Assembly: GCA_002316295.1 (NCBI GenBank)
Contig: DCDF01000083.1
Coordinates: 47,265-59,996 of the forward strand
Length of the DNA: 12,732 nucleotides
Direction of reading: 5' to 3'
Origin: Syntrophaceae bacterium UBA1062
GTDB lineage: Bacteria > Desulfobacterota > Desulfomonilia > UBA1062
In this document: piece after piece, positions 1-6,169 of the stretch
Position numbering within the stretch: the first letter of the stretch is position 1
Layout of the letters: the number at the start of each line of letters is the position of its first letter
The notes under the pieces: model-generated
Told to the model about the DNA's origin: nothing
Databases searched by the model: none
What the model saw: only the letters and a program-made list of their open reading frames with translations
Made by a program: the position numbers and the translations under genes

Positions 1-1
1 C

Positions 2-901
2 TTCGAGCCCGTCCGCCGGCAGGCGGCGGCCGCCGCCGCCGGCCGTCTTGAGAGTCCCGAATATCTGGCTGAGCGGGCCGTCAGAAAGGCCTTGTATCCC
101 GAAGGCGACCCCACACTGCGCCAGGCGACCCCTGAAACACTGTCAGCCCTGAGCATCGATGACGTGTGGCGTCACTACCGAGCAGTCTTCCGACCGGACA
201 TGACCACTGTCGTCGTCATCGGCAGGATAACCCCTGAGAGGGCCCGGGCCCTCATTGAAGAACATTTCGGAGCATGGAAGGCGCCCGAGAGGCCAAAGCC
301 CGACGTGCTCCTGTCTCCGGTTCCTCTGAACGGTCCGTCCAGCACCCGGGTGCCCAACGCAAGCCGGGTCCAGGACAGCGTGGTCCTCGCACAGACTCTC
401 GGCATGACGCGCTCACATCCGGATTATTACGCCCTGCAGCTTGGCAATCACGTCCTGGGAGGGGCCTTTTACGCCACCCGTCTCTACCGCGACCTGAGAG
501 AGCGGACCGGGCTGGTCTACCATGTATCTTCATACTTCGACGTGGACCAGACACGAGGGCGATATGTGGTGGAGTATGCGTGCGATCCGTCCAACACCGC
601 ACGGGCCAGGGCCATTGTGAAACGCAACCTCGAGGATATGCAGAACAACCCGGTGAGCCCGGAAGAACTGCTGCGGGCAAAGGCACTGCTGCTCCGAAAG
701 ATCCCGCTGTCCGAGTCCAGCATCAGCGGCGTGGCCCGAGGATTCATCCACCGGATACGTTTCGATCTGCCCCTGGACGAGCCCACCCGGGCTGCGCACC
801 GCTATCTGGCGCTGGATGCCCGGCAGGTGAGAGACGCCTTTGCCCGCTGGGTGCGTGTGGACGGCCTGGCCGAGGTGATCGAAGGACCGGGCGCACCGTA
901 A
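2..901 (+). CDS. M16-family zinc metallopeptidase, C-terminal part (5' end cut by window)
   Basis: The reading frame is open from base 2 to the TAA at 899-901, so the true start lies outside the window. About 299 residues are visible. They begin with an alanine run encoded by a GCC/GCG-rich stretch, then the LYPEGDP motif that typically precedes the second domain of bacterial M16 (insulinase/pitrilysin/PqqL-like) peptidases. A full M16_C-type domain follows, with FRPDMTTVVVIG near its start and LGGAFYATRLYRDLRERTGLVY in its middle. This Gly-rich loop with an Arg and a Tyr is the family's usual peptide-binding element. The catalytic HxxEH motif belongs to the upstream domain and cannot be seen, so whether this is an active subunit or a non-catalytic partner is open. 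M16B proteins often occur as tandem pairs. Family call is strong; substrate unknown. Confidence 0.9.
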   Translation, partial: FEPVRRQAAAAAAGRLESPEYLAERAVRKALYPEGDPTLRQATPETLSALSIDDVWRHYRAVFRPDMTTVVVIGRITPERARALIEEHFGAWKAPERPKPDVLLSPVPLNGPSSTRVPNASRVQDSVVLAQTLGMTRSHPDYYALQLGNHVLGGAFYATRLYRDLRERTGLVYHVSSYFDVDQTRGRYVVEYACDPSNTARARAIVKRNLEDMQNNPVSPEELLRAKALLLRKIPLSESSISGVARGFIHRIRFDLPLDEPTRAAHRYLALDARQVRDAFARWVRVDGLAEVIEGPGAP

Positions 902-905
902 GGGG

Positions 906-950
906 TGTCAGATGATATCCTGACAGGGGCGGGCGGGTCTTTGCCCCGTT
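906..950 (+). terminator. Hairpin pair, possible terminator after the M16 gene
   Basis: Just after the stop codon, TGTCAG (906-911) pairs with CTGACA (920-925) around an 8-nt loop. A second hairpin, GGGGC (926-930) with GCCCC (943-947), follows at once and is trailed by GTTTCC. The T-tract is short, so intrinsic termination is plausible but weak. Confidence 0.4.
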
Positions 951-1051
951 TCCATGACCGGGTATCTTTTCCGGATGGGGCTCATTGCCCGAATATCTGT
1001 AGTTTCCCGTGTATTCTCTTTCTGTTAGGCAATAGAGCTATCTGATCCTCT

Positions 1052-1102
1052 TTGTGCACAATAGGGTTTCGTGATCATGCCCAATGATGTACAATAATTG
1101 TG
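1052..1102 (+). promoter_or_regulatory. Possible promoter of the kinase-regulator operon
   Basis: The 199-bp gap before the kinase holds a perfect 10-bp palindrome TTGTGCACAA (1052-1061). It also holds a good -10-like hexamer, TACAAT (1090-1095, five of six consensus bases). The best -35 at normal spacing, TTTCGT (1067-1072), is poor, so an activator may be needed if this is the promoter. A start site about seven bases after TACAAT would fall on the start codon. ACAAT-A-ATTGT (1091-1101) is also an inverted repeat. No ribosome binding site is visible. The call rests on one hexamer and could be wrong. Confidence 0.3.
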
Positions 1103-3013
1103 ATGGCCGGTAAGAAAGAGCACACGGGTAAAACCCTACTCATGATCGCATGCATGATTCTCATCGGGGCTGCCGCGACTGTCCGTACGCCTGCCCATGC
1201 CGCGCTCTCCGCCTGGGAAGATCACAGCATGGAGGTGATGTTCATTGCGCTGCTCTTCCTGATCGCGGGAGGGGTCATCGCATATCTCATGATGAACATC
1301 CGGATGCGCAGGCGGGTCGAGCGCAAGCTGCGGAATTCCGAATTGAACTATCGGACTGTTGCCGATTTCACCTATGACTGGGAGTACTGGGTCGGCAGCG
1401 ATGGAACGTTGAGGTACACCTCCCCGTCGTGCGAGCGGGTCACCGGCTACCGTCGGGAGGAATTTCTCGCCGACCCAGGGCTTCGCGAACGCATCGTGGT
1501 GCCCGAGGACCGTGAAATATGGGACGCCCACCGGCGCGAGAAGCCGGAAGGATACGATCTGAGATTCATTGAGTTCAGGATCCGCCGCAAGGATGGAGAA
1601 GTCCGCTGGATCGAGCACACGTGCGTCCCCGTGAGGGATGATGCGGGCGGGTTTATGGGCTATCGTGCCAGCAACCGGGACATCACCGACCGGAAGGCCG
1701 CGCAGGATCATCTGGACATGTATCGCGAGCATCTTGAGAGACTGGTCAGAGAGCGCACCGCCGAATTGGAGGCAGAGATCGACAGCCGGAGGCAAAAGGA
1801 GGAGGAGCTCGACTTGTATCGCCGGGATCTTGAGAGACTGGTCAGGGAGCGCACCGCCGAGCTCGAAGACGAAATCACCCGCAGGAAGAGCGCACAGGAT
1901 GCCTTGGCGGTGAGCGAGGCCAACCTGAGGAGAGCTCAGGATGTCGCCGTCATCGGGGGGTGGAACCTGGACCTGAAGAGCGGCGAACTCGCCTGGACCG
2001 ACGGTGTTTACAGAATATTCGGCCTTCCTCCGGGCACCCGCCTGGACTACGAGTCATTTCTGGCGAGTGTCCATCCCGATGATCTCGAGTACGTGAACAA
2101 AAGCTGGAGCGATGCCCTGAAAGGGGCGCCATACGATATCGAGCACCGCATCGTGGTGAACGGGGCGGTGAAATGGGTCAGGGAAAAGGCAGAGGTTGAA
2201 TTCGACGATAACGGCGTACCCCTGAAGGGCTCAGGCATCGTGCAGGACATCACCCGGCGCAAGCAGGCCCAAGAACAGCAGTACATCCTCAGGCAGCAGC
2301 TTGCCCAGGTATCCCGGGTGGCTACAGCCGGAGAGCTCACCGCTGCCCTGGCCCACGAAATCAACCAACCTCTGGCGGCGATCCTTGCGAACGCCCAGGC
2401 CGCCCTGCACATCCTTGACGGGAAAGCCCCGGACCTCGCCGAGCTCCATGAGATCCTGGACGATATCATCAATGACAACAAGCGTGCCAGGGAGGTGATC
2501 AGTCGTGTCCGTTCTCTGCTCCGAAAGGAGCCCTCGAAGCCGGAAGAGGTGGATATCAACAGTGTTATTCACGACGCAATACGGCTGATGAAGCAAGGGA
2601 GCGATTTTACAGGAGTCTCCGTCCGGACAGAGCTCGCCGATGGACTCGAGCCGGTGATGGCGGATAGGATCCAGGTAGGGCAGGTGGTGATCAATCTTTT
2701 TGCCAACGCGTTCGAAGCGGTCAGCGAGCTGTCCGAACCACCCAGAAACATTGTAGTCACGACCCGGATGGACGTCGAGGGGGAGGTCATCGTTTCCGTA
2801 GAGGATACCGGAAAGGGGATCGACGAAGGATCGTTGCGCCGCATCTTCGAGCCCTTTTATACCACAAAGGAGACTGGACTGGGTCTGGGGCTTTCCATCA
2901 GCCGTTCCATCATCGAGGCCCACGGAGGCAGACTGTCCGCATTCAGAAACCCTGACCGGGGCTCCACGTTCTCCTTCAGCCTTCCTGCAAAAAACAAGGC
3001 GGACGTCGTATGA
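1103..3013 (+). CDS. Membrane PAS-PAS sensor histidine kinase (FixL/NtrB-like)
   Basis: It should autophosphorylate on a histidine and pass the phosphate to the regulator encoded next. Numbering is from the GTG at 1100; the ATG at 1103 is used here, and neither has a Shine-Dalgarno. Residues about 12-32 look like a signal or membrane segment and 46-66 like a second membrane helix, leaving only a short periplasmic loop, so sensing is probably cytoplasmic or in the membrane. PAS domain 1 spans about 77-200 and PAS domain 2 about 272-393, each ending in a DITxRK-type PAC motif. A charged helix (205-268) made of two near-identical 32-residue units lies between them. The HisKA domain carries ALAHEINQPL with His419. 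The ATPase domain has Asn532 and Asn536, DTGKGI at 569-574, FEPFYTT at 583-589, and GLGLG at 593-597. All catalytic motifs are intact. The HEINQPL type matches the FixL/DctB/TodS group. The ligand is unknown and I cannot identify a haem or flavin site. Confidence 0.93.
   Translation: MAGKKEHTGKTLLMIACMILIGAAATVRTPAHAALSAWEDHSMEVMFIALLFLIAGGVIAYLMMNIRMRRRVERKLRNSELNYRTVADFTYDWEYWVGSDGTLRYTSPSCERVTGYRREEFLADPGLRERIVVPEDREIWDAHRREKPEGYDLRFIEFRIRRKDGEVRWIEHTCVPVRDDAGGFMGYRASNRDITDRKAAQDHLDMYREHLERLVRERTAELEAEIDSRRQKEEELDLYRRDLERLVRERTAELEDEITRRKSAQDALAVSEANLRRAQDVAVIGGWNLDLKSGELAWTDGVYRIFGLPPGTRLDYESFLASVHPDDLEYVNKSWSDALKGAPYDIEHRIVVNGAVKWVREKAEVEFDDNGVPLKGSGIVQDITRRKQAQEQQYILRQQLAQVSRVATAGELTAALAHEINQPLAAILANAQAALHILDGKAPDLAELHEILDDIINDNKRAREVISRVRSLLRKEPSKPEEVDINSVIHDAIRLMKQGSDFTGVSVRTELADGLEPVMADRIQVGQVVINLFANAFEAVSELSEPPRNIVVTTRMDVEGEVIVSVEDTGKGIDEGSLRRIFEPFYTTKETGLGLGLSISRSIIEAHGGRLSAFRNPDRGSTFSFSLPAKNKADVV
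1712..1903 (+). repeat. Tandem 96-bp duplication inside the kinase gene
   Basis: Two in-frame 96-bp units (1712-1807 and 1808-1903) encode residues 205-236 and 237-268 of the kinase. The core LERLVRERTAELE is identical in both, and flanking positions are conservatively changed (YREH versus YRRD, AEID versus DEIT). The DNA matches closely too, for example CTTGAGAGACTGGTCAG in both. The product is a charged helix with coiled-coil character that links the two PAS domains. Confidence 0.85.
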
Positions 3014-3636
3014 AGCAGCAAATCGAGCCGGAAATCCTCATCATCGATGACGACTCCTCAATGAGGATGTCTCTCCAGAGGCTGCTTCGCACCATGGGAT
3101 ATCAGACGCGGGCGTTCGCCTGTGCAGATGATTTCCTGCACGCGGATTTCGCACCGGGATCTGTGGGCTGCCTTGTCCTGGATGTCAAGATGCCCGGCAT
3201 GAGCGGGATCGATCTGCAGGAAGAGCTCCGGAAACGGGGGCTGGAGTTTCCCATTGTCTTCATCACCGGCCACGGGACCATTCCCATGAGCGTTCGGGCC
3301 ATGAAACACGGGGCAATCGATTTTCTGGAAAAGCCCTTTGACGAGAACGATCTGGTCCGCGCCATCTCCGGAGCCATGGAAAAATGCAGGGAGACCATGG
3401 CCCTGAGGCTCGAGATAAACGAACTGCAATCGAGGTTCGATACACTCACTCCCCGGGAGCAGGAAGTCTTTTTCCACGTCGTGGCCGGCATGCTCAACAA
3501 GCAGATCGCCTCAGAGCTCGGCACGTCGGAAAAGACCATCAAAGTCCACCGGGCGCGGGTCATGGAAAAGATGCAGGCCCAGTCACTGGCAGAGCTGGTG
3601 CGTATGGCGGGAAAGCTCGGGGTATCTCCTCCCTGA
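3010..3636 (+). CDS. FixJ/NarL-type response regulator (receiver plus LuxR HTH)
   Basis: This 208-residue protein is the presumed partner of the upstream kinase: its ATG overlaps the kinase stop as ATGA, implying translational coupling. The receiver domain (about 8-122) has the acidic triad DDD at 13-15, phospho-acceptor Asp58 in LVLDVKMPG, Thr86 in FITGHGT and Lys108 in LEKPF. A linker helix leads to a LuxR/GerE-type helix-turn-helix (about 145-205), with LTPREQEV, MLNKQIASELGTSEKTIKVHR and a closing EKMQAQSLAELVR. This is the FixJ/NodW/TodT architecture, in which phosphorylation of the Asp releases or dimerises the DNA-binding domain. Probable targets are the palindromic sites seen upstream of the next two genes (3714-3726 and 4267-4299), by inference from position and symmetry. 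All key residues are present. Confidence 0.95.
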   Translation: MKQQIEPEILIIDDDSSMRMSLQRLLRTMGYQTRAFACADDFLHADFAPGSVGCLVLDVKMPGMSGIDLQEELRKRGLEFPIVFITGHGTIPMSVRAMKHGAIDFLEKPFDENDLVRAISGAMEKCRETMALRLEINELQSRFDTLTPREQEVFFHVVAGMLNKQIASELGTSEKTIKVHRARVMEKMQAQSLAELVRMAGKLGVSPP

Positions 3637-3713
3637 TTCCGTCGCCGAATCCTCTGCATGCCGTTCGCCTCGAGCCGAAGACGGTCTACTTGGATACCGG
3701 AGTGCGGAGTACT

Positions 3714-3753
3714 ACTAAAGTCCAATTGATTTACCGTCGAGAGATGGTATCAG
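3714..3753 (+). promoter_or_regulatory. Candidate operator and promoter for the receiver-only regulator
   Basis: ACTAAAGTCCAAT (3714-3726) is identical to 13 bases of the palindrome at 4272-4284. Here only the right arm and centre are kept; the left arm is degenerate. Its last T is the first base of TTGATT (3726-3731), a four-of-six -35. After 16 bp comes TATCAG (3748-3753), a four-of-six -10. A start near 3760 would put the operator centre at about -43, a usual place for a LuxR-type activator. It would leave a leader of about 120 nt. Confidence 0.45.
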
Positions 3754-3880
3754 ATAATCAGTGACGCCGGCGGTCGAGCTCTTTGCCCCGACCCCGGCCC
3801 CTGAAAAAGTTGACCCATGCCGCCAGCAATCGGAGAGAGAAGTGGTCGATGGACGATGACACTGCAAGGGACATGATGTG

Positions 3881-4249
3881 ATGTCGGAAGAGATCGATAT
3901 CGAGATCGTGGATGACGACGAATCACTTTGTCGTGCTCTCGCGCGTCTGCTCAGGGCTGCAGGATACCGAAACATACATCAGTCCAATTCTGCGGAGGAT
4001 TTTCTCCTCGCCGCCGGCCGGAGAAACCCGTCACTTCTGATCCTTGATGTGCGTCTGCCCGGCATGAGCGGGATCGACCTGCTCGAACATCTCCGCTCCA
4101 CAGGCAGCCGGATACCCGTGGTACTGATCTCGTCGCACGATGAAGAGCTGAGGCGCGCACGAGACATGCATTATGACCCTGTAGCGTTTCTGTCCAAACC
4201 CTTCGAAGAAAGAGATCTCCTCTCCGTCATCCACTCCATCAACCCGTAG
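3881..4249 (+). CDS. Receiver-only (single-domain) response regulator
   Basis: A stand-alone CheY-like receiver of about 122 residues with no output domain. Starts are GTG at 3878 or ATG at 3881; AAGGG at 3866-3870 serves as ribosome binding site for either. Numbering from 3878, it has the acidic cluster VDDDE (11-15), phospho-acceptor Asp57 in LLILDVRLPGMSG, Ser in the conserved Thr/Ser position (LISSHDE, 84-90) and Lys107 in LSKPFEE. The DVRLPGMSGIDL stretch closely resembles DVKMPGMSGIDL of the FixJ-type regulator 242 bp upstream, so the two receivers may share a kinase or descend from one another. Without DNA-binding domain it may act as a phosphate sink, a phosphorelay intermediate, or an interaction switch. 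Its own promoter seems to carry the FixJ-type site. Function beyond receiver is inferred. Confidence 0.9.
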   Translation: MSEEIDIEIVDDDESLCRALARLLRAAGYRNIHQSNSAEDFLLAAGRRNPSLLILDVRLPGMSGIDLLEHLRSTGSRIPVVLISSHDEELRRARDMHYDPVAFLSKPFEERDLLSVIHSINP

Positions 4250-4266
4250 ACAGGCTCCGAAACCGC

Positions 4267-4299
4267 ATTGGACTAAAGTCCAATGGACCAAGGTCCAAT
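4267..4299. promoter_or_regulatory. Two overlapping palindromes, candidate response-regulator operator
   Basis: ATTGGAC-TAAA-GTCCAAT (4267-4284) is a perfect inverted repeat. It overlaps a second perfect one, TGGACC-AA-GGTCCA (4284-4297), whose right arm extends to GGTCCAAT (4299). Centres are 15 bp apart. The second palindrome has a loop too short for a good RNA hairpin, which favours a DNA-binding site over a terminator. The sites lie between the receiver-only gene and the sigma factor gene, touching the predicted -35 of the latter. Confidence 0.6.
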
Positions 4300-4327
4300 T
4301 TTCACCTCCCAGAATTGCGGTTATTCT
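4299..4327 (+). promoter_or_regulatory. Predicted promoter of the sigma factor gene
   Basis: TTTTCA (4299-4304) and TATTCT (4322-4327) are separated by exactly 17 bp, each matching four of six consensus bases. The operator array ends on the first base of the -35, as also seen at 3726. Transcription would begin near 4334, giving a leader of about 125 nt. The weak boxes fit an activator-dependent promoter. Confidence 0.45.
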
Positions 4328-4331
4328 AGAT

Positions 4332-4412
4332 CACAGGTTGCGCACAAGGGGCTGACATATCCCCAAACAGGGAGGGGATAACCGGATGCGCCGAGAAAAG
4401 AAGTCACCTGTG
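4332..4412 (+). other. Nested inverted repeats in the sigma factor leader
   Basis: Three nested perfect arms can pair in the leader RNA: CACAGGT (4332-4338) with ACCTGTG (4406-4412), GCGCA (4340-4344) with TGCGC (4387-4391), and TATCCCC (4358-4364) with GGGGATA (4374-4380, 9-nt loop). The Shine-Dalgarno at 4450-4455 lies outside the fold. It matches no riboswitch class I can recognise. It could affect mRNA stability or translation, or be incidental. Confidence 0.35.
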
Positions 4413-4459
4413 CCGTAAAAGGTATTCGAGACCGGCGGACGGCATTGAAGGGAGGAATT

Positions 4460-5245
4460 ATGGAGAACAATCATCGGCAGCCTTATGAGGTGTCATTGTA
4501 TACGAAGAGGGTGAACGAGTACAGGTATCTGACCCTGGAAGAAGAGCTCGATCTCGCCAGAAAGTATCGGGAGGGCGACATCGAAGCCGGGAAGACGCTC
4601 GTAAACGCGAACCTGCGCAATGTGGTGAAGGCCGGCCGGCCATTCTTCTACCAGGGGTACAATCCGCTGGAGATCATCCAAGAGGGCAATCTCGGTCTCA
4701 TGAGGGCGCTGCCCCTGTTCGATCCGGACAGAGGCATCAAGTTCTTCAGTTATGCGGTGTGGTGGGTGAGATGCTATATCATGAACTTCATTTCTCGAAG
4801 CTGCAAATCACAGACCGGTATGCTCGGACTTGCGCCGAATGTCATATCTCTCGATACGACGATGTCAGACAAATCGAACAACGAGGAATGTTTCATCGAC
4901 CACGTCCCGGATGATTCTCCCAGCCAGGAAGAGGAGCTGATCTCCCGGCAGGAACCCAAGATCCTGTTTCGGATACTCGAATCAAAGGGCTGTCCGCTCA
5001 CCAGCAGAGAGCGGTATGTCCTCGAGAGACGCTATCTCGACGAACCGAGACCCACGCTCGGTCAGGTCGCCGAGACACTGAACCTCACCAAGGAACGGGT
5101 CAGACAGATTGAGAACAAGTCTCTGGAAAAAATGAAAAACTACATAGAGGTGAACTACAGCCTCGGGAGAGAGGACTTCATTGCCGAGGACCGGAGCCTG
5201 CCGTACGCCAGAGGCATGTTCTCATATATGAGCTCTGCGAACTGA
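4460..5245 (+). CDS. Compact sigma-70-family RNA polymerase sigma factor lacking region 3
   Basis: A 261-residue sigma factor that should direct RNA polymerase to a gene subset. The ATG at 4460 is preceded by GGGAGG at 4450-4455, so it is preferred over the in-frame TTG at 4445. Regions 1.2-2.1 (about 23-60) read YLTLEEELDLARKYREGD and LVNANLRNVV. Regions 2.2-2.4 (about 68-112) include IIQEGNLGLMRA, the core-binding segment, and FFSYAVWWVRCYIMNFI, the -10 recognition and melting segment. From about 113 the chain goes almost directly to a region-3.2-like ISLDTTMSD linker and DHVPDDSPSQEEE. Region 4 (about 179-228) has LTSRERYVLERRYL and the -35-binding helix-turn-helix TLGQVAETLNLTKERVRQIE. 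A 30-residue tail of unknown role ends it. Region 2 resembles RpoH and RpoD, but no RpoH box is present, so I give no symbol. Its promoter carries the palindromic operator, suggesting control by the FixJ-type regulator. Confidence 0.9.
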   Translation: MENNHRQPYEVSLYTKRVNEYRYLTLEEELDLARKYREGDIEAGKTLVNANLRNVVKAGRPFFYQGYNPLEIIQEGNLGLMRALPLFDPDRGIKFFSYAVWWVRCYIMNFISRSCKSQTGMLGLAPNVISLDTTMSDKSNNEECFIDHVPDDSPSQEEELISRQEPKILFRILESKGCPLTSRERYVLERRYLDEPRPTLGQVAETLNLTKERVRQIENKSLEKMKNYIEVNYSLGREDFIAEDRSLPYARGMFSYMSSAN

Positions 5246-5246
5246 C

Positions 5247-5291
5247 GCCCTGACGATGGAGGGACTCCTTTGCGCTCAGGGCTTCCATTTT
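5247..5291 (+). terminator. Probable intrinsic terminator after the sigma factor gene
   Basis: GCCCTGA (5247-5253) pairs perfectly with TCAGGGC (5276-5282), two bases after the stop codon. A smaller GGAG/CTCC pairing lies inside the loop, and TTCCATTTT follows. The 22-nt loop and interrupted T-tract make it less than ideal. It implies that superoxide dismutase has its own transcript or is reached by read-through. Confidence 0.5.
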
Positions 5292-5373
5292 GCCGATCGG
5301 ATCGTATTAAAGTAACAGGAATATGAAAAAGATGCATGCCGGTGCGGCAGAGAATACATGAAAGGAGGGGAAA

Positions 5374-5967
5374 ATGATTGAATTTCCGGATCTACCGTAT
5401 GCCAAGGACGCCCTGGCTCCAGTCATCAGCGCCAGGACACTGGAATTTCATCACGGGAAGCATCACAAGAAATATGTGGAGACGGCAAACCAGATCATAG
5501 CAGGGACCGAGTTGGAAAACGAGCCGCTTGAGACTATCGTGAAGAAGGCGGCCGCCGATCCTGCGAAAACCGCGCTGTTCAACAATGCGGCCCAGGTCTG
5601 GAACCATAACTTCTACTGGCAGTGCCTCAAACACGGGGGTGGAGGAGCACCCACCGGGGCTGTAGCATCGAAGATCAAAGAAGTCTGGGGAAGCCCGGAA
5701 AAGTTTTTCGAAGAGCTGAAGAATGCCGGCGTCTCCCAGTTCGGAAGCGGATACGCATGGCTCGTGCTCGAAGGCGGTGGGCTCAAGGTCACGAAGACCG
5801 CGAATGCCGACAACCCGCTGGTTCACGGGCAGAAGCCGCTATTGGCCATCGACGTGTGGGAGCACGCCTATTACCTCGATTATCAGAACCTCAGGGCTGA
5901 TTATCTTTCCGCAGTGATCGACAAACTCATCAACTGGGATTTCGTGAACTCCTGCTTGGCTTCGTAG
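5374..5967 (+). CDS. sodB: Superoxide dismutase, iron type
   Basis: Converts superoxide to oxygen and hydrogen peroxide in the cytoplasm; there is no signal peptide. The 197-residue length is normal for the Fe/Mn family. Metal ligands are all visible: His26 in EFHHGKHH, His78 in QVWNHNFYW, Asp160 and His164 in DVWEHAYYLDY. Gln74 in NNAAQVWNH sits at the position where iron enzymes carry the second-sphere glutamine, and the start FPDLPYAKDALAPVIS closely resembles E. coli SodB, so the iron type is favoured over manganese. A strong AAAGGAGGGG (5361-5370) precedes the ATG. The gene follows the sigma factor by 128 bp, with a hairpin between them. Enzymes like this are common in anaerobes that meet oxygen. 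Control by the neighbouring sigma factor is possible but not shown; I see no clear promoter motif in the gap. Confidence 0.96.
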   Translation: MIEFPDLPYAKDALAPVISARTLEFHHGKHHKKYVETANQIIAGTELENEPLETIVKKAAADPAKTALFNNAAQVWNHNFYWQCLKHGGGGAPTGAVASKIKEVWGSPEKFFEELKNAGVSQFGSGYAWLVLEGGGLKVTKTANADNPLVHGQKPLLAIDVWEHAYYLDYQNLRADYLSAVIDKLINWDFVNSCLAS

Positions 5968-5976
5968 CCACCGGCA

Positions 5977-6024
5977 GGGGCCCGGACCGGTAGTATCCCG
6001 CACACCAGCCGCCGACCGGGCCCC
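5977..6024. terminator. Long-loop inverted repeat between convergent genes
   Basis: GGGGCCCGG (5977-5985) and CCGGGCCCC (6016-6024) form a perfect 9-bp stem with a 30-nt loop, ten bases after the superoxide dismutase stop. The next gene is convergent, so it could serve sodB termination. No real T-tract follows (GCGCCGTTTCCC), so the role is uncertain. Confidence 0.35.
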
Positions 6025-6169
6025 GGCGCCGTTTCCCATATTCGAAAGCAACGACGGACAACGCCCTTTCAACCGGCCGCACAAGGACGCCGGAACGGAT
6101 CCGTGCGTGATAGTCTCGCGGATTCCCTCAGGCAGCACCGATCGGTGTCAGCCCGAAGGCAGCCGTCTG

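Noticed and set aside
5291..5340. Heat-shock (RpoH-type) or palindrome-type promoter before superoxide dismutase
   Set aside because: TATTAAAGTAAC resembles the operator centre slightly, but there is no GTCC arm and no CCCCAT-like -10, so neither regulator site can be supported.
6136..6147. Perfect 12-bp palindrome CACCGATCGGTG
   Set aside because: It is a single short GC-rich dyad between convergent genes, with no second copy and no T-tract. I see nothing to assign it to.
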